Shown piece by piece: positions 19,203 through 29,601 of a DNA stretch of 64,000 nt. The notes beneath the pieces are model-generated. The model saw nothing but the letters and a program-made list of their open reading frames with translations, did no database searches and had not been told where the DNA came from. Made by a program: the position numbers and the translations under genes. Numbering within the stretch: position 1 is the stretch's first letter; the number at the start of each line of letters is the position of its first letter. The stretch comes from Jiangella endophytica (GTDB lineage: Bacteria > Actinomycetota > Actinomycetes > Jiangellales > Jiangellaceae): positions 186,001 to 250,000 of the forward strand of contig NZ_QVAI01000007.1 in assembly GCF_003427025.1 (NCBI RefSeq). The letters are read 5' to 3'.

Positions 19203-20731
19203 GCTCGCGGCTGGTCCGAGCCTGGCAGGCCCGGCGGGACCGCACCCCGCTGCGCGCCCAACTGCTGCTGGTGGTCGTGGCGCTGGCCGCCGTGACGGTG
19301 CTGGCCACCAGTGTCATCGCGGCGGGGGTGTTGCGCGGCTATCTGATGGACCGCACCGACGACCAGCTGCGGCAGGCCACCCGCCCGTTCACGGGGCAGC
19401 TCCGGCCCGGCCCGATCGAGCCGGACCCGCGCCCGATCCGGCCGCTCGCCGACTACAGCATCACGGCCTTCGCACCGGACGGCACCCCCGTCTGGAGCAC
19501 CGACGACGACACCACGGAGCGACCCGGGCCGCAGCTGCCGACGCTGGACTCCGAGACGGCCCCCGACCTGGAGGGCACGCCGTTCACCGTCGACGCGGTC
19601 GAGGGCGACGGGACCTGGCGGGTCCTGGTGGTGGACCGCGACGACGGCGGCGGCTCGGTCGCGGTCGGCCAGCCGCTGAACGACGTCACCGCGACGGTCG
19701 ACCGGCTACTGCTGATCGACGGGGTCGTCGCGGTGCTCGCGCTGGCGGCGCTGGCCGGGCTGGCGTGGTGGACGGTGCGCACCCGGCTGCGACCGCTGGA
19801 GGAGGTCGAGCACACCGCCGAGGCGATCGCCGCCGGCGACCTGAGCCGTCGCATCCCGCCGCGCGACCCCCGCACCGAGGTCGGCCGGCTGTCCGCCTCG
19901 CTCAACACGATGCTCGGGCAGATCGAGTCGGCGTTCCTCGCCCGCCGCGTCTCCGAGCGGGAGGCGCGCGAGTCCGAGCAGCGGATGCGCCGGTTCATCG
20001 CCGACGCCAGCCACGAGCTGCGTACCCCGCTCACCTCGATCCGCGGCTTCGCCGAGCTGTACCGGCAGGGCGTGGTGCGCGACGACGCCGAGGTGGGCCG
20101 GCTGCTGCGCCGGGTCGAGGACGAGGCGGCCCGGATGGGGCTGTTGGTCGACGACCTGCTGCTGCTCGCGCGGCTGGACCAGCAGCCGGTGATCGCCCGC
20201 GCGCCGGTCGACCTGATCGAGCTCGTCGTCGAGTCGGTGCTGCAGGCCCGTGTCGTGGCCCGCGACCACGACCTGCGGCTGCACGTCGACGCCCGCCCGG
20301 TGCCGCCGCTCATCGGCGACGTGCTGCGGCTGCGTCAGGTCGTGGACAACCTCGTCCGCAACGCCACCGTCCACACTCCGCCGGGAACCGTCGTCGACGT
20401 CCACGTCGGCGGCACCCCGCACGGCTGGGCGCTGCTGGAGGTGCGCGACGACGGGCCCGGCCTGGCCGACGCCGATGCCGCCCACGTGTTCGAGCGGTTC
20501 TACCGCGCCGACCCGTCGCGGTCGCGGTCCGACGGCACCCGGCACAGCGGCAGCGGGCTCGGCCTGTCCATCGTCGCCGCCCTGGTGACGGCGCACGGCG
20601 GCCGGGTCGAGCTGCGCTCCACGCCGGGCGAGGGCGCGACGTTCAGCGTGCTGCTCCCGCCGGCCGGCGGCGACGAGCACCACGACACCGCGCCGGCCCG
20701 GCTGGAACTGGAGGCCGCGCCGGACAGGTGA
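19199..20731 (+). CDS. Two-component sensor histidine kinase
   Basis: A 510-residue membrane kinase. The first helix is LLLVVVALAAVTVLATSVIA (about 22-41). An extracytoplasmic sensor of about 130 residues has no recognised fold, and a second helix is near 172-192 (DGVVAVLALAALAGLAWW). HAMP follows, then HisKA with the phosphoacceptor in SHELRTPLTSIRGF. The HATPase_c domain has the N box VDNLVRNATVHTP and the G boxes DDGPGL and GSGLGLSIV. Start ATG overlaps the response-regulator stop. Its signal is probably an envelope-active compound exported by the adjacent ABC system, by analogy only. Confidence 0.94.
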   Translation: MSSRLVRAWQARRDRTPLRAQLLLVVVALAAVTVLATSVIAAGVLRGYLMDRTDDQLRQATRPFTGQLRPGPIEPDPRPIRPLADYSITAFAPDGTPVWSTDDDTTERPGPQLPTLDSETAPDLEGTPFTVDAVEGDGTWRVLVVDRDDGGGSVAVGQPLNDVTATVDRLLLIDGVVAVLALAALAGLAWWTVRTRLRPLEEVEHTAEAIAAGDLSRRIPPRDPRTEVGRLSASLNTMLGQIESAFLARRVSEREARESEQRMRRFIADASHELRTPLTSIRGFAELYRQGVVRDDAEVGRLLRRVEDEAARMGLLVDDLLLLARLDQQPVIARAPVDLIELVVESVLQARVVARDHDLRLHVDARPVPPLIGDVLRLRQVVDNLVRNATVHTPPGTVVDVHVGGTPHGWALLEVRDDGPGLADADAAHVFERFYRADPSRSRSDGTRHSGSGLGLSIVAALVTAHGGRVELRSTPGEGATFSVLLPPAGGDEHHDTAPARLELEAAPDR

Positions 20732-20735
20732 CGGC

Positions 20736-21638
20736 TCAGCCGGCCGCTTCGGCGGCCTGGACGGCGGCGACGTAGCGGCGCGCGGCGTCGCGCAGCGCCT
20801 GCTCGGGATCGATGCCGCGGTCGCGGGCGGCCGCGGCCAGCGCGAACAACGCGTCGCCGACTTCCTCGGCCGACTCCGGCGAGCCTCCGGGCGACGACGG
20901 CGCCGGGACCGCGACGCCGGCCTTCTCGACCCGGTGGACGAGCTTGGCGGCCAGCGACAGAGCAGGCTGGGCGAGCGGCACGCCGTCGACGGCGGACGTG
21001 CGGTTCTTCTCCTCGCGCTTCAGCCGCTCCCACCGCTCACCGACGTCGGACGCCGTCGCCGCCTGGGCGTCGCCGAAGACGTGCGGATGCCGGCGGACCA
21101 GCTTGTCGGCGATGCCGGCCGCGACCTCGTCGATGCCCCACGGCCCCGACGGCCGCTCCTGCGCCAGCCGGGCGTGGAACACCACCTGCAGCAGCAGGTC
21201 GCCGAGCTCCTCGCGCAGATCGTCGTCGTCGCCGGACTCGATCGCCTCGAGCGTCTCGTAGGTCTCTTCCAGCAGATACGTGGCCAGGCTGCGGTGCGTC
21301 TGCTCGGCGTCCCAGGGGCAGCCGCCGGGCGAGCGGAGGCGGTCCATGACGGCGACGAGGTCGAGCAGCCGCGCGCCGGGCAGATCCTCGGATCCGACGA
21401 CGACCAGGGCGTCCGGGAACGCCGCGCCGCCGTCGCCGGGCGGCAGCAGCCACACGACGGCACCGGCCGGTGGCGTGGGCGCCACGGCGACCTCGATGCC
21501 GGCCGCGCGCAGAGCCGCGACCTGCGGGTGCGCCTCGTCGGCGACGTACACCGGGCCGGAACGCAGCGCGTCCCACGCCGCGGCGGAGAGCAGCCCGGGC
21601 GCGACCCGCGGGCTGGTGGCGAGCAGGACCAGGCTCAC
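20736..21638 (-). CDS. mazG: Nucleoside triphosphate pyrophosphohydrolase MazG
   Basis: Hydrolyses non-canonical NTPs to NMP and pyrophosphate. The 300-residue actinobacterial form has an N-terminal alpha/beta region (about 1-95) and a MazG core. The core holds LRSPGGCPWDAEQTHRSLATYLLEE, the metal-binding EELGDLLLQVVFHA and KLVRRHPHVFGD. A second, weaker helical part ends in EEVGDALFALAAAARDRGIDPE. Start GTG 21638 overlaps the SurA-like gene stop (GTGA). Convergent with the kinase gene, four bases apart. Confidence 0.94.
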   Translation of the reverse strand: MSLVLLATSPRVAPGLLSAAAWDALRSGPVYVADEAHPQVAALRAAGIEVAVAPTPPAGAVVWLLPPGDGGAAFPDALVVVGSEDLPGARLLDLVAVMDRLRSPGGCPWDAEQTHRSLATYLLEETYETLEAIESGDDDDLREELGDLLLQVVFHARLAQERPSGPWGIDEVAAGIADKLVRRHPHVFGDAQAATASDVGERWERLKREEKNRTSAVDGVPLAQPALSLAAKLVHRVEKAGVAVPAPSSPGGSPESAEEVGDALFALAAAARDRGIDPEQALRDAARRYVAAVQAAEAAG

Positions 21639-22213
21639 GAAGCGGGTTCGGAGATCGAGCCCGTGTCGGCGCTGACGGCGAGGTCCTCGCCCCACGTGCC
21701 GTAGCGCGGGTTGACGTCGACGTTCAGCTGGTCGCCGAGGTCGACGAGGGCCTGGGTCAGCCCGGCGTTGTCGGCGCCGGTCTCGTCGGCGTAGGCCTGC
21801 GCGATCAGCTGGTCGGCGACGCCGGCCCGGAACGCCTGCTCGGTGTACCCGGCCTGCGCGAGCGCAGCGTCGATGTCGCCACCGGGCGCCTGCGCCGAGA
21901 TCTCGTCGATGGCGTCGTCGATGTCGGCCTCGCTGACCTGGATGTCCTCGTCGGCGGCCAGCCGCAGGAAGATCTCGTGCTGGATGTGCCGGGTCAGGAC
22001 GGTGCGCTGGAACGCGGGCATGCCGCCGGCCGCCTGGACGTCGAAGCCCTCGAGCCGCTCGGCGTGCTGGACCTCGTTCTGCAGGTCGTCGACGGTGAAC
22101 CGGTCGCCGTCGATGACGACGGCCGCGCCGATCTGCTCGGAGTCACACGCGGTCAGCGCGACGGCGCTGGCCGCGGCGAGGGACGCGATGACGATACGGC
22201 GGATGGTCGACAC
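21635..22213 (-). CDS. SurA N-terminal-like lipoprotein
   Basis: A 192-residue exported lipoprotein with lipobox VALTAC (Cys about residue 23). The SurA-N-type helical chaperone fold includes VVIDGDRFTVDDLQNEVQHA, then QRTVLTRHIQHEIFLRLA and DIDDAIDEI. No PPIase (parvulin) domain is present. GTG 22213 has AGAGGA upstream; the longer open frame back to 22600 overlaps mfd and is rejected. In actinobacteria this gene stands between mfd and mazG, as here. A general envelope chaperone role is inferred. Confidence 0.85.
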   Translation of the reverse strand: MSTIRRIVIASLAAASAVALTACDSEQIGAAVVIDGDRFTVDDLQNEVQHAERLEGFDVQAAGGMPAFQRTVLTRHIQHEIFLRLAADEDIQVSEADIDDAIDEISAQAPGGDIDAALAQAGYTEQAFRAGVADQLIAQAYADETGADNAGLTQALVDLGDQLNVDVNPRYGTWGEDLAVSADTGSISEPAS

Positions 22214-22268
22214 GGTGATCCTCTTCGTAGTTCGGCCTGCGGCGGCGTGGACGATGCCCGCGCGCATC

Positions 22269-25200
22269 CTATCCAGCCCGGGTTCCGGCCACGTCGGGCT
22301 GGTGGGCGATGACGTCGTCGATGACGGTCTTCGCCCAGGCCAGCAGCTCGACGCCGCGCAGCTGGGGCGCGCCGATGGTCGTCGGCCGCGGCCGGGGCAC
22401 CAGCATGGTGCCGACGGCGTCCTTGACCAGTGACTTCGGGTACAGGCGGCCCAGCCGGACCCGCTGCCAGTCGGCCAGCTCGACATGAGCGAACCGGATG
22501 TAGGTGCCCTGGACGGTGACCTCGGACAGCCCCGCGCGCCGTGCGTGCGCCCGGAACCGGGCCACCGCCAGCAGGTTCTCGACCGGCTCCGGAGGCGCAC
22601 CGTAGCGGTCCTCCAGCTCCTCGAGCACGGCGTCGACGGCGGCGTCGTCGACCGCCTCGGACAGCCGCCGGTACGCCTCCAGCCGCAGCCGCTCGCTGGC
22701 GACGTAGTCGTGCGGGATGTGCGCGTCGACCGGCAGCTCGATGCGGACCTCGGGCATGGCCTCGGCGCCGTCGCCGCGGTAGTCGGCGACCGCCTCGCCG
22801 ACCAGCCGCACGTAGAGGTCGAACCCCACGTCGGCGATGTGGCCGGACTGCTCGCCGCCCAGCAGGTTGCCGGCGCCGCGGATCTCGAGGTCTTTCATGG
22901 CGACCTGCATACCGGCGCCGAGGTCGGAGTGCTGCGCGATGGTGGCCAGCCGCTCGTGCGCCTCCTCGGTCAGCGGCGTCTCGCGCGGGTAGAAGAAGTA
23001 CGCGTACGCCCGCTCGCGGCCGCGCCCGACCCGGCCGCGCAGCTGGTGCAGCTGCGACAGGCCGAGCCGCTCGGACCGGTCGACGACGAGGGTGTTGGCG
23101 TTGGAGATGTCGAGGCCGGTCTCGACGATGGTGGTGCACACCAGCACGTCGATCTCGCGCTGCCAGAACGCGTTGATGACCTGTTCGAGCGCGTGCTCGC
23201 CCATCTGGCCGTGTGCCGTGTCGATCCGCGCCTCCGGGACCAGCTCGCGCAGCCGGGCCGCCACCTTCTCGATCGTCTCGACCCGGTTGTGCACGAAGAA
23301 CGCCTGGCCGTCGCGCATCAGCTCGCGCCGGATGGCCGCGCCGACCTGCTTCTCGTCGTACCCGCCCACATAGGTGAGGACGGGGTGCCGCTCCTCCGGC
23401 GGGGTGGTGATCACGGACATGTCGCGGATGCCGGTGATGGACATCTCGAGCGTCCGCGGGATCGGCGTCGCCGACATGGTCAGCACGTCGACGTTGGCCC
23501 GCAGGTGCTTGAGCTTCTCCTTGTGCTCGACGCCGAAGCGCTGCTCCTCGTCGACGATGAGCAGGCCGAGGTCCTTGAACCGGACGTCGCCGGTGATCAG
23601 CCGGTGGGTGCCGATGACGACGTCGACGGTGCCGTCGAGCAGTCCCTCGATGGTCTCGGCCGCCTCGGCGTCGGACTGGAACCGCGACAGCGCTCGAATG
23701 GTGACCGGGAACGGGGCGAACCGCTCCGAGAACGTGGCGAGGTGCTGGCCGACCAGCAGCGTCGTCGGGACCAGCACGCCGACCTGCTTGCCGTCCTGGA
23801 CCGCCTTGAACGCGGCCCGCACCGCGATCTCGGTCTTGCCGTAGCCGACGTCGCCGGCGATGACGCGGTCCATCGGGATCTCGCGCTCCATGTCGGCCTT
23901 GACCTCGTCGATGGTGGACAGCTGGTCGGCGGTCTCGACGTACGGGAACGCGTCCTCCAGCTCGCGCTGCCATGGGGTGTCCTGGCCGAACGCGTGGCCG
24001 GGCGCGGCCTGGCGGGCGGCGTACAGCTTGATCAGCTCGGCGGCGATCTCCTTGACCGCCTTGCGGGCGCGGCCCTTGCGCTTGGCCCAGTCGCTGCCGC
24101 CGATGCGGTCGAGGCTGGGGGCGTCGCCGCCGACGTACTTGGTGACCTGGTCGAGCTGGTCGGTCGGGACGTACAGCCGGTCGGCCGGCTGCCCGCGCTT
24201 GGACGGGGCGTACTCGACGACGAGGTACTCGCGGGTGGCGCCCTGCACCGTCCGGCTGGTCATCTCGACGTAGCGGCCGACACCGTGCTGGTCGTGCACG
24301 ACGTAGTCGCCCGGCTTGAGCTGAAGCGGGTCGACCTGGTTGCGGCGCCGGCTCGGCATGCGGGTGGTGCCCTTGGTGGACACCCGCTGCCCGGTGAGGT
24401 CGTCCTCGGTCAGCACCGCGAGGAGCGCCGTGTTCGCGATGAACCCGTGCTTCAGGCCGCCCGTCGCGACGAGGACGACGCCCGGCTCGGGCGCGGTGTC
24501 GACGTCGGCGACGTAGCGTGCCGGGACCTCGGACTCGCCCAGCACCTCGACGACCCGCTCGGCGGTGCCGTGACCGCCGGTGACGAGAACGGCGCGGCCC
24601 CCGCCGGCGAGCCAGCCGGAGAGGTCGGCGACGGCGCGCTTGGTGTCGCCGCGGTAGGTCTCGGCCGGGCGGACGTCCACCTCGCGGGTGTCGACGGCCC
24701 CGGCCGTCACGAGGTCCTCACCGAGGTCGACGGCGTAGAGGTCGGCGTCGAGCTCCTGCTTCTCCGGCCGCGCCGGAACATCGTCGGTGCCGCCGAGGCC
24801 GAAGGAGCTCAGGCTCCACCAGGGCAGTCCCTGCCGGATCGCCTGCGCCCGCACGTCGCCGAGCGTGTGGTAGGCCGCCGCGCCGAGGTCGATCGGCGCC
24901 GTGCCGCCGCCGGCCGCCGCGGCCCACGACGCGTCGAGGAACTCCTGGCTGGTGGCGACCATGTCGTGCGCCCGGGTACGGACCCGCTCGGGGTCGCAGA
25001 CCAGCACGTGGGTGCCGGCGGGCAGCAGGTCGATCAGCATCTCCATGTCGTCGACCAGCACGGGTGCCAGCGACTCCATGCCCTCGACGGCGATGCCGGC
25101 GGAGATCTTCTCCAACATCTCGCCCAGCTCGGGATGCTCGTGCGCGAGCGCGGCCGCGCGCCGCCGGACGTCGTCGGTGAGCAGCAGCTCGCGGCACGGC

Positions 25201-25913
25201 GGCGCCCACAGCCCATGCTCGGCGACGTCGGTGGAGCGCTGGTCGGCGACGGTGAAGTAGCGGATCTCCTCGACGGTGTCGCCCCAGAAGTCGACCCGCA
25301 GCGGGTGCTCCTCGATCGGCGGGAACACGTCGACGATGCCGCCGCGGACGGCGAACTCGCCGCGTCGTTCCACGAGGTCGACACGGACGTACGCCGCCGC
25401 GGCCAGCTGCTCCACGACGGCGTCGAGGGTGACGTCGTCGCCGGGCCGCAGCGCGACCGGGCGCAGCTCGGCCAGCCCGGCGACCTGCGGCTGCAGCACG
25501 CTGCGCACCGGAGCGACGACGACCTTCACCGGTCCGCCGGACTCCTGCTCGGGGTGAACCAGCCGGCGCAGCACCGCCAGCCGCCGGCCGACGGTGTCGC
25601 TGCGCGGCGACAGGCGCTCGTGCGGCAGCGTCTCCCACGCCGGGTACTCGACGACGGACTCCGGCGGCAGCAGGCAGCGCAGCTCGGTGGCGAGGTCCTC
25701 GGCCTCGCGTCCGGTGGCGGTGACGGCGAGCACCGTCCGGCCCGCTCCGGCACCGTCGGCGGCGATGGCTCCCGCCACGAACGGGCGCAACGCCGGCGGC
25801 GCGGTGAGGTCGAGGGCGGTGACCGCACCCGTGCGCGCATCGGCGACGGCCGAGCGCAGGGTGGGGTCGCCGTCGTCGCCGAGCAGGGCGGACAGCAAAC
25901 CGCTGAGAGTCAT
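22269..25913 (-). CDS. mfd: Transcription-repair coupling factor
   Basis: Removes RNA polymerase stalled at DNA damage and recruits UvrA. The 1214-residue product has all parts. These are the UvrB-like N-terminal modules ([14 protein letters not shown]), the RNA-polymerase-interacting domain ([16 protein letters not shown] and [20 protein letters not shown] near 600-660), the RecG-like motor with Walker [10 protein letters not shown] and DEEQRFG, motif [12 protein letters not shown], and the C-terminal TRCF domain. Start ATG 25913 has GGAAGG seven bases upstream; a start at 25940 would lack one. Confidence 0.98.
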   Translation of the reverse strand: MTLSGLLSALLGDDGDPTLRSAVADARTGAVTALDLTAPPALRPFVAGAIAADGAGAGRTVLAVTATGREAEDLATELRCLLPPESVVEYPAWETLPHERLSPRSDTVGRRLAVLRRLVHPEQESGGPVKVVVAPVRSVLQPQVAGLAELRPVALRPGDDVTLDAVVEQLAAAAYVRVDLVERRGEFAVRGGIVDVFPPIEEHPLRVDFWGDTVEEIRYFTVADQRSTDVAEHGLWAPPCRELLLTDDVRRRAAALAHEHPELGEMLEKISAGIAVEGMESLAPVLVDDMEMLIDLLPAGTHVLVCDPERVRTRAHDMVATSQEFLDASWAAAAGGGTAPIDLGAAAYHTLGDVRAQAIRQGLPWWSLSSFGLGGTDDVPARPEKQELDADLYAVDLGEDLVTAGAVDTREVDVRPAETYRGDTKRAVADLSGWLAGGGRAVLVTGGHGTAERVVEVLGESEVPARYVADVDTAPEPGVVLVATGGLKHGFIANTALLAVLTEDDLTGQRVSTKGTTRMPSRRRNQVDPLQLKPGDYVVHDQHGVGRYVEMTSRTVQGATREYLVVEYAPSKRGQPADRLYVPTDQLDQVTKYVGGDAPSLDRIGGSDWAKRKGRARKAVKEIAAELIKLYAARQAAPGHAFGQDTPWQRELEDAFPYVETADQLSTIDEVKADMEREIPMDRVIAGDVGYGKTEIAVRAAFKAVQDGKQVGVLVPTTLLVGQHLATFSERFAPFPVTIRALSRFQSDAEAAETIEGLLDGTVDVVIGTHRLITGDVRFKDLGLLIVDEEQRFGVEHKEKLKHLRANVDVLTMSATPIPRTLEMSITGIRDMSVITTPPEERHPVLTYVGGYDEKQVGAAIRRELMRDGQAFFVHNRVETIEKVAARLRELVPEARIDTAHGQMGEHALEQVINAFWQREIDVLVCTTIVETGLDISNANTLVVDRSERLGLSQLHQLRGRVGRGRERAYAYFFYPRETPLTEEAHERLATIAQHSDLGAGMQVAMKDLEIRGAGNLLGGEQSGHIADVGFDLYVRLVGEAVADYRGDGAEAMPEVRIELPVDAHIPHDYVASERLRLEAYRRLSEAVDDAAVDAVLEELEDRYGAPPEPVENLLAVARFRAHARRAGLSEVTVQGTYIRFAHVELADWQRVRLGRLYPKSLVKDAVGTMLVPRPRPTTIGAPQLRGVELLAWAKTVIDDVIAHQPDVAGTRAG

Positions 25914-26431
25914 CGGTAGACCTTCCGGGCACGCAGACATGCCCCTACACCTGCTGGGGTGGGGGGGTTGGTACCTACGAGCTTACGACGTTCCGCCGAC
26001 AACGTGAGTGCGCTTCGCGGCCGGGAGCACTCCGTCGGGCTTTACCTGTCCGGCCGGCCAGGACCTTTGCCTGGTGCCTCTCCTCCTGATACGAACGACG
26101 AGCAGGGCGCCTGACGGCACCGTGTCGTGCCGCGGACGGCGGAGTCCGGTGCCGTGTGGAGTCGTTGATGACGAGCCATGATGCCGGCCGGTGGTCTCCC
26201 CTTCCGGCCGACGTGGTCGGGCTGGGGCTGACTCTCTGCTGACGGCCCTGGGCTGGTCATAGCCGAATAATCAGCCCCAGGCGGTCAACGTCAGCGAAAT
26301 CGCATCCTGAGCGACGAGCGGGACCCCGAGAGGTTGGTGGCGGCTATCCAGCGGCCGGCCTCGTGGTCCTTCTGCCCGAGGCCTCGAATCGCCCGATCGG
26401 GCACGTAGGGGCTCGCGCTAGCCTGTGCGCC
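25914..26431. other. Intergenic stretch without a supported gene
   Basis: No protein-like frame is seen. It holds the mfd ribosome site and presumably its promoter. Near 26247-26282 there is an imperfect inverted repeat (CCTGGGCTG and CAGCCCCAGG, 17-nt loop) that may act as a terminator or processing site. The composition looks less GC-rich than the flanks. Confidence 0.5.
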
Positions 26432-26914
26432 ATGTCCGAACGCGAAGATCGGTTCTTCGCTGCTGTTGCCGCGCGTCACCTCGTCCGCCCAAGTGTGCGG
26501 GCGATTGTTGTGCACGACAGCAGCGTTCTCGTGCAGCGCCCCGCCGACTCCGCCCCGGGTGGCAACTACGCGTTCATCGGCGGCGAGTATGAGGCCGGCG
26601 ACACCTTCGAGAGTCGGCTGCGACAGGAGATCGAGGAGGAGACGACCGCTTGCCTGGTCTCCTGGCGTTACCTCTTCGTCGTTGAGAACCGCTTCGTTCA
26701 TGCGGGCCGTCGAATCCACGCCTTGGAGCACTACGTGTGGGCGACCCTCGACACCATCGAGGTCAAGAGCCGCGAGGGGCACATCGTGCAGGAATGGCTT
26801 CCCCTCGACACACTGGGATCGGTCGATCTGCGGCCCTTCGCGGTGCGCGACGTCCTCGCCAATGGGCATCTTGAGCAGGTGCGGCATCTGGTCGTGGATG
26901 GCTGGTCGGAGTAG
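26432..26914 (+). CDS. NUDIX hydrolase-like protein with degenerate Nudix box
   Basis: A 160-residue cytoplasmic protein of the NUDIX fold, which hydrolyses nucleoside diphosphates linked to X. The box region is GGEYEAGDTFESRLRQEIEE. Relative to the consensus, the first acidic residue is Asp rather than Glu, the Arg of RE is Gln, and the late Gly is Thr. The EIEEE metal-binding core remains. It may be active with altered metal geometry or have a changed substrate. Codon use and GC look less biased than the neighbours, which suggests acquisition. Start ATG 26432. Confidence 0.75.
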   Translation: MSEREDRFFAAVAARHLVRPSVRAIVVHDSSVLVQRPADSAPGGNYAFIGGEYEAGDTFESRLRQEIEEETTACLVSWRYLFVVENRFVHAGRRIHALEHYVWATLDTIEVKSREGHIVQEWLPLDTLGSVDLRPFAVRDVLANGHLEQVRHLVVDGWSE

Positions 26915-27151
26915 CCGGACCGGTAGTCGTCCCGCGACGCCATACGCCTGCTCATTCTGAGGTGAACGACGCCACCAGCTGCGTCTTCCCGGACTCCTAC
27001 GACGTCGCACTGGCCGGGCCAGCGGCGCATGGCCCACGGTGTGCCGCCGCGAGTACGTCGTGGATGGTTGCGGGATCCGGGTCGCCATGGCTGCACCTGT
27101 CCCTCAGCCACACCGCCGTCAGGAGTTGCTCGCATGCGGCCTCCGGGGGCG
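26915..27151. other. Intergenic stretch after the NUDIX gene
   Basis: No protein-like frame or RNA gene is recognised in these 237 bases. They lead into the long palindrome at 27152-27232. Confidence 0.45.
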
Positions 27152-27232
27152 GATCACGTTGAGCATGCGTGCTCCCGCTTCACCAGGCATGCATGCCTGG
27201 TGAAGGCGGGAGCACACCAACTCAACGTGATC
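27152..27232. terminator. Approximately 80-nt near-perfect palindrome
   Basis: Arms 27152-27191 and 27192-27232 pair with one bulged base and four mismatches, with the CATG/CATG centre at 27191/27192 and no loop. It lies 8 nt beyond the stop of the MMPL gene and after the NUDIX gene, so it is well placed as a bidirectional terminator. The central CACCAGGCATGCATGCCT recurs at 37739-37756. Confidence 0.65.
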
Positions 27233-27240
27233 AACTGGCG

Positions 27241-29469
27241 TCAGTGCTCCAGGGCCGGGAGCCGCCGCAGCGGCTTCGGGAGCCACCAGTTCCGCTCCCC
27301 CAGCAGCGCCATGATCGACGGCAGCAGCACGGCCCGGACGATGGTCGCGTCGATGAGGATCGCCGCGGCCAGGCCCACGCCCAGCTGCTTGAAGTCGATG
27401 GCGCCGAGCGTCGCGAAGATCGCGAAGACCGCCACCATGACCACCGCGGCGCTGGTGACGACCCCGGCGGAGCGGATGATCCCGGTGCGGACCGCCTCGC
27501 GGGTCGACATGCCGGCCTTGGCGCCCTCGCGGATCCGGCTGACGACGAACACGTGGTAGTCCATCGACAGGCCGAACAGGATCACGAACAGGAACAGCGG
27601 CAGCCAGGTGATGATCGCGCCGGTGGACTCGAAGCCGAGCAGCCCCTCGGCCCAGCTGTTCTGGAAGACCAGCGTCAGCAGCCCGTAGGAGGCGGCGACG
27701 GAGAGCAGGTTCAGGCCCGCGGCGGTCAGCGCCACCGCCAGCGACCGGAACGCCATGACCAGCACGACGATGGTCATCAGCAGGACGAACCCGATGACGA
27801 TCGGCATCCGGTCGGCCAGCAGGCCGCGGAAGTCGACGTTGCCCGCGGTCATCCCGGTGACGCCGGTCTCGACGCCGGACACGTCGCCGAACGCGGCCGG
27901 GACGAGGTCGTCGCGCAGCGTCCGCAGCGAGTCCTCGGCGCGCTCGTCGTCGTGCTCGTACGGAACGGGCACGTCGATGCGGGCCACCGATCCGTCGACC
28001 GAGTACTCCGCGACCAGGCCCTCGCCGGCGGCGAACTCCGGGTCGGCGGCGACGGCGTCGTTCAGGCCGGCGACGGCGCGGCCGACGGCCGCGGTGTCCA
28101 GCGGCGAGCCGTCGGGCGTCCAGACGGCGACGTCGTGCGCCGCGCCCTCGGACGGGAACGCCGTCGTGATGGCGTCATACGTCTGCACCTCGGGCACGTC
28201 CTTGGACAGGTCGGAGATGCCGGGCTGCGACAGCTTCATGCCCAGCGCCGGAGCCGCCAGCGCGAGCAGCGCCAGCAGGCCCGCGACCAGCGCCGTCTTC
28301 GGGTGCCGCAGCACCGGGCCGAGCACCGCCCGCCACACCCGCGGCTCGCCGCCGTCGCGCCGGCGCAACCGCCACAGCAGCGGGACGCGCGGCCGGTCGA
28401 TCCAGCGGCCGAAGATCGCCAGCAGCGCCGGGAGCGCCGTCACGGACCCGACGACGGCCACCGCGACGACCAGGATGGTGCCGACGGCCAGCGACTGGAA
28501 GGTCGCCTCACCGGCGAAGAACATGCCGGCCATCGCGATGATGACGGCGATGCCCGAGACCACGACGGCCCGGCCGGACGTGGCGGCGGCGACCGCGACG
28601 GCGTCCATCGTGCCGCGGCCCTTCTCGCGCTCCTCGCGCTCGCGGCGGACGTAGAACAGCGAGTAGTCGACGCCGACGGCCATGCCGACCAGCAGGACGA
28701 CCGAGGCCAGGATGTCGGTCGACGGCACGATGTACGACGCGAACGCCGACAACCCCATGGCCGCGACCACGGACGACAGCGCCAGCAGCACCGGCACCGC
28801 GGCGGCGATCAGCGCGCCGAAGACCACCAGCATGATCAGCAGGCTGACCGGCAGCGACAGATACTCGGCGCGCTGCAGGTCGTCCTCGTAGACCTGGTCC
28901 AGTGCCTCGCCCAGCGAGGCGTCGCCGACCTGCCCGACCGTCAGCGACCCGTCGGCCCCGTCGACGACCCGGCCGATCTCGGCGGCCGCCGCGCTCGCGG
29001 CGTCCTCCTCCTCGGCGTCGGTGCCCGCGGGGATGTCGAGCGTCACCTCGTAGAGCGCGGCCGTGCCGTCCTCGGACACCTGCGGGTCGGACACTCCGGC
29101 CACGCCCCGCGCGGCGGCCAGGCCGGCGGTGAGCGTCGTGACGGCGTCCGAGCCGGTGTCGACGGCGCCGCCCTCGGCGGACCGGACCAGCACGGACTCG
29201 GTGAACGGGTCGTCGAAGTCGGCCTGGAGCAGCGCCTTGTCGGCCCCGGCGGAGGCGCCGACGCCCTGGTCGCCGTCCGCCACCTCCTTGGAGCCGACGG
29301 CGCCGCCGCCGACGATCGCGGCCGCGACGAACACGAGCCAGAGGACGATGGCGAGCCACTTGTGCGTCGCGCTCCAACGGGCGACGCGCACCACCAGGCC
29401 GTGGCGTGGCGGCGGTGGCTGCTGCGGAGTCGGTACTGGCGGTCGGTCGAGTGGGATGGTCGTGGTCAT
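27241..29469 (-). CDS. MMPL-family RND-type transporter
   Basis: A 742-residue inner-membrane transporter with two six-helix halves, each preceded by an extracytoplasmic loop domain. Half one contains GVDYSLFYVRREREE and half two GLSMDYHVFVVSRIRE, the paired G-x-x-x-D-Y signatures of proton-coupled MMPL proteins. Start ATG 29469 begins MTTTIPLDRPPVP, a Pro-rich cytoplasmic tail of about 25 residues; an earlier in-frame start at 29511 is possible. Such proteins move lipids or hydrophobic compounds, and the cargo here is unknown. Monocistronic, with a strong palindrome after the stop. Confidence 0.9.
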   Translation of the reverse strand: MTTTIPLDRPPVPTPQQPPPPRHGLVVRVARWSATHKWLAIVLWLVFVAAAIVGGGAVGSKEVADGDQGVGASAGADKALLQADFDDPFTESVLVRSAEGGAVDTGSDAVTTLTAGLAAARGVAGVSDPQVSEDGTAALYEVTLDIPAGTDAEEEDAASAAAAEIGRVVDGADGSLTVGQVGDASLGEALDQVYEDDLQRAEYLSLPVSLLIMLVVFGALIAAAVPVLLALSSVVAAMGLSAFASYIVPSTDILASVVLLVGMAVGVDYSLFYVRREREEREKGRGTMDAVAVAAATSGRAVVVSGIAVIIAMAGMFFAGEATFQSLAVGTILVVAVAVVGSVTALPALLAIFGRWIDRPRVPLLWRLRRRDGGEPRVWRAVLGPVLRHPKTALVAGLLALLALAAPALGMKLSQPGISDLSKDVPEVQTYDAITTAFPSEGAAHDVAVWTPDGSPLDTAAVGRAVAGLNDAVAADPEFAAGEGLVAEYSVDGSVARIDVPVPYEHDDERAEDSLRTLRDDLVPAAFGDVSGVETGVTGMTAGNVDFRGLLADRMPIVIGFVLLMTIVVLVMAFRSLAVALTAAGLNLLSVAASYGLLTLVFQNSWAEGLLGFESTGAIITWLPLFLFVILFGLSMDYHVFVVSRIREGAKAGMSTREAVRTGIIRSAGVVTSAAVVMVAVFAIFATLGAIDFKQLGVGLAAAILIDATIVRAVLLPSIMALLGERNWWLPKPLRRLPALEH

Positions 29470-29544
29470 GGTGCGTCCCGTCGGCGTGAGTCCGGTGAAG
29501 TCGCTCCTCACTCTCGCCGCGCCGGGTCCGCCCGGTAACCCGGA

Positions 29545-29570
29545 ATACCCCCGATTCGTCCTGGGGGTAT
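29545..29570. promoter_or_regulatory. ATACCCCC/GGGGGTAT inverted repeat upstream of the MMPL gene
   Basis: Perfect 8-bp arms at 29545-29552 and 29563-29570 with a 10-nt spacer (one helical turn between half-sites). It lies 76 nt before the MMPL start and 32 nt after the racemase stop, so it could be an operator for the former or a terminator for the latter. Confidence 0.5.
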
Positions 29571-29601
29571 CCCCCGGTTCCGGCCTGGGGAGGACCTGGG
29601 G

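Noticed and set aside
22485-25919. Plus-strand open frame of over 1100 codons opposite mfd
   Set aside because: mfd has all its motifs on the other strand; the antisense translation has no domain-like features.
26291-27088. Minus-strand open frame opposite the NUDIX gene
   Set aside because: No recognised domain or ribosome site, while the plus strand has a NUDIX-type fold.
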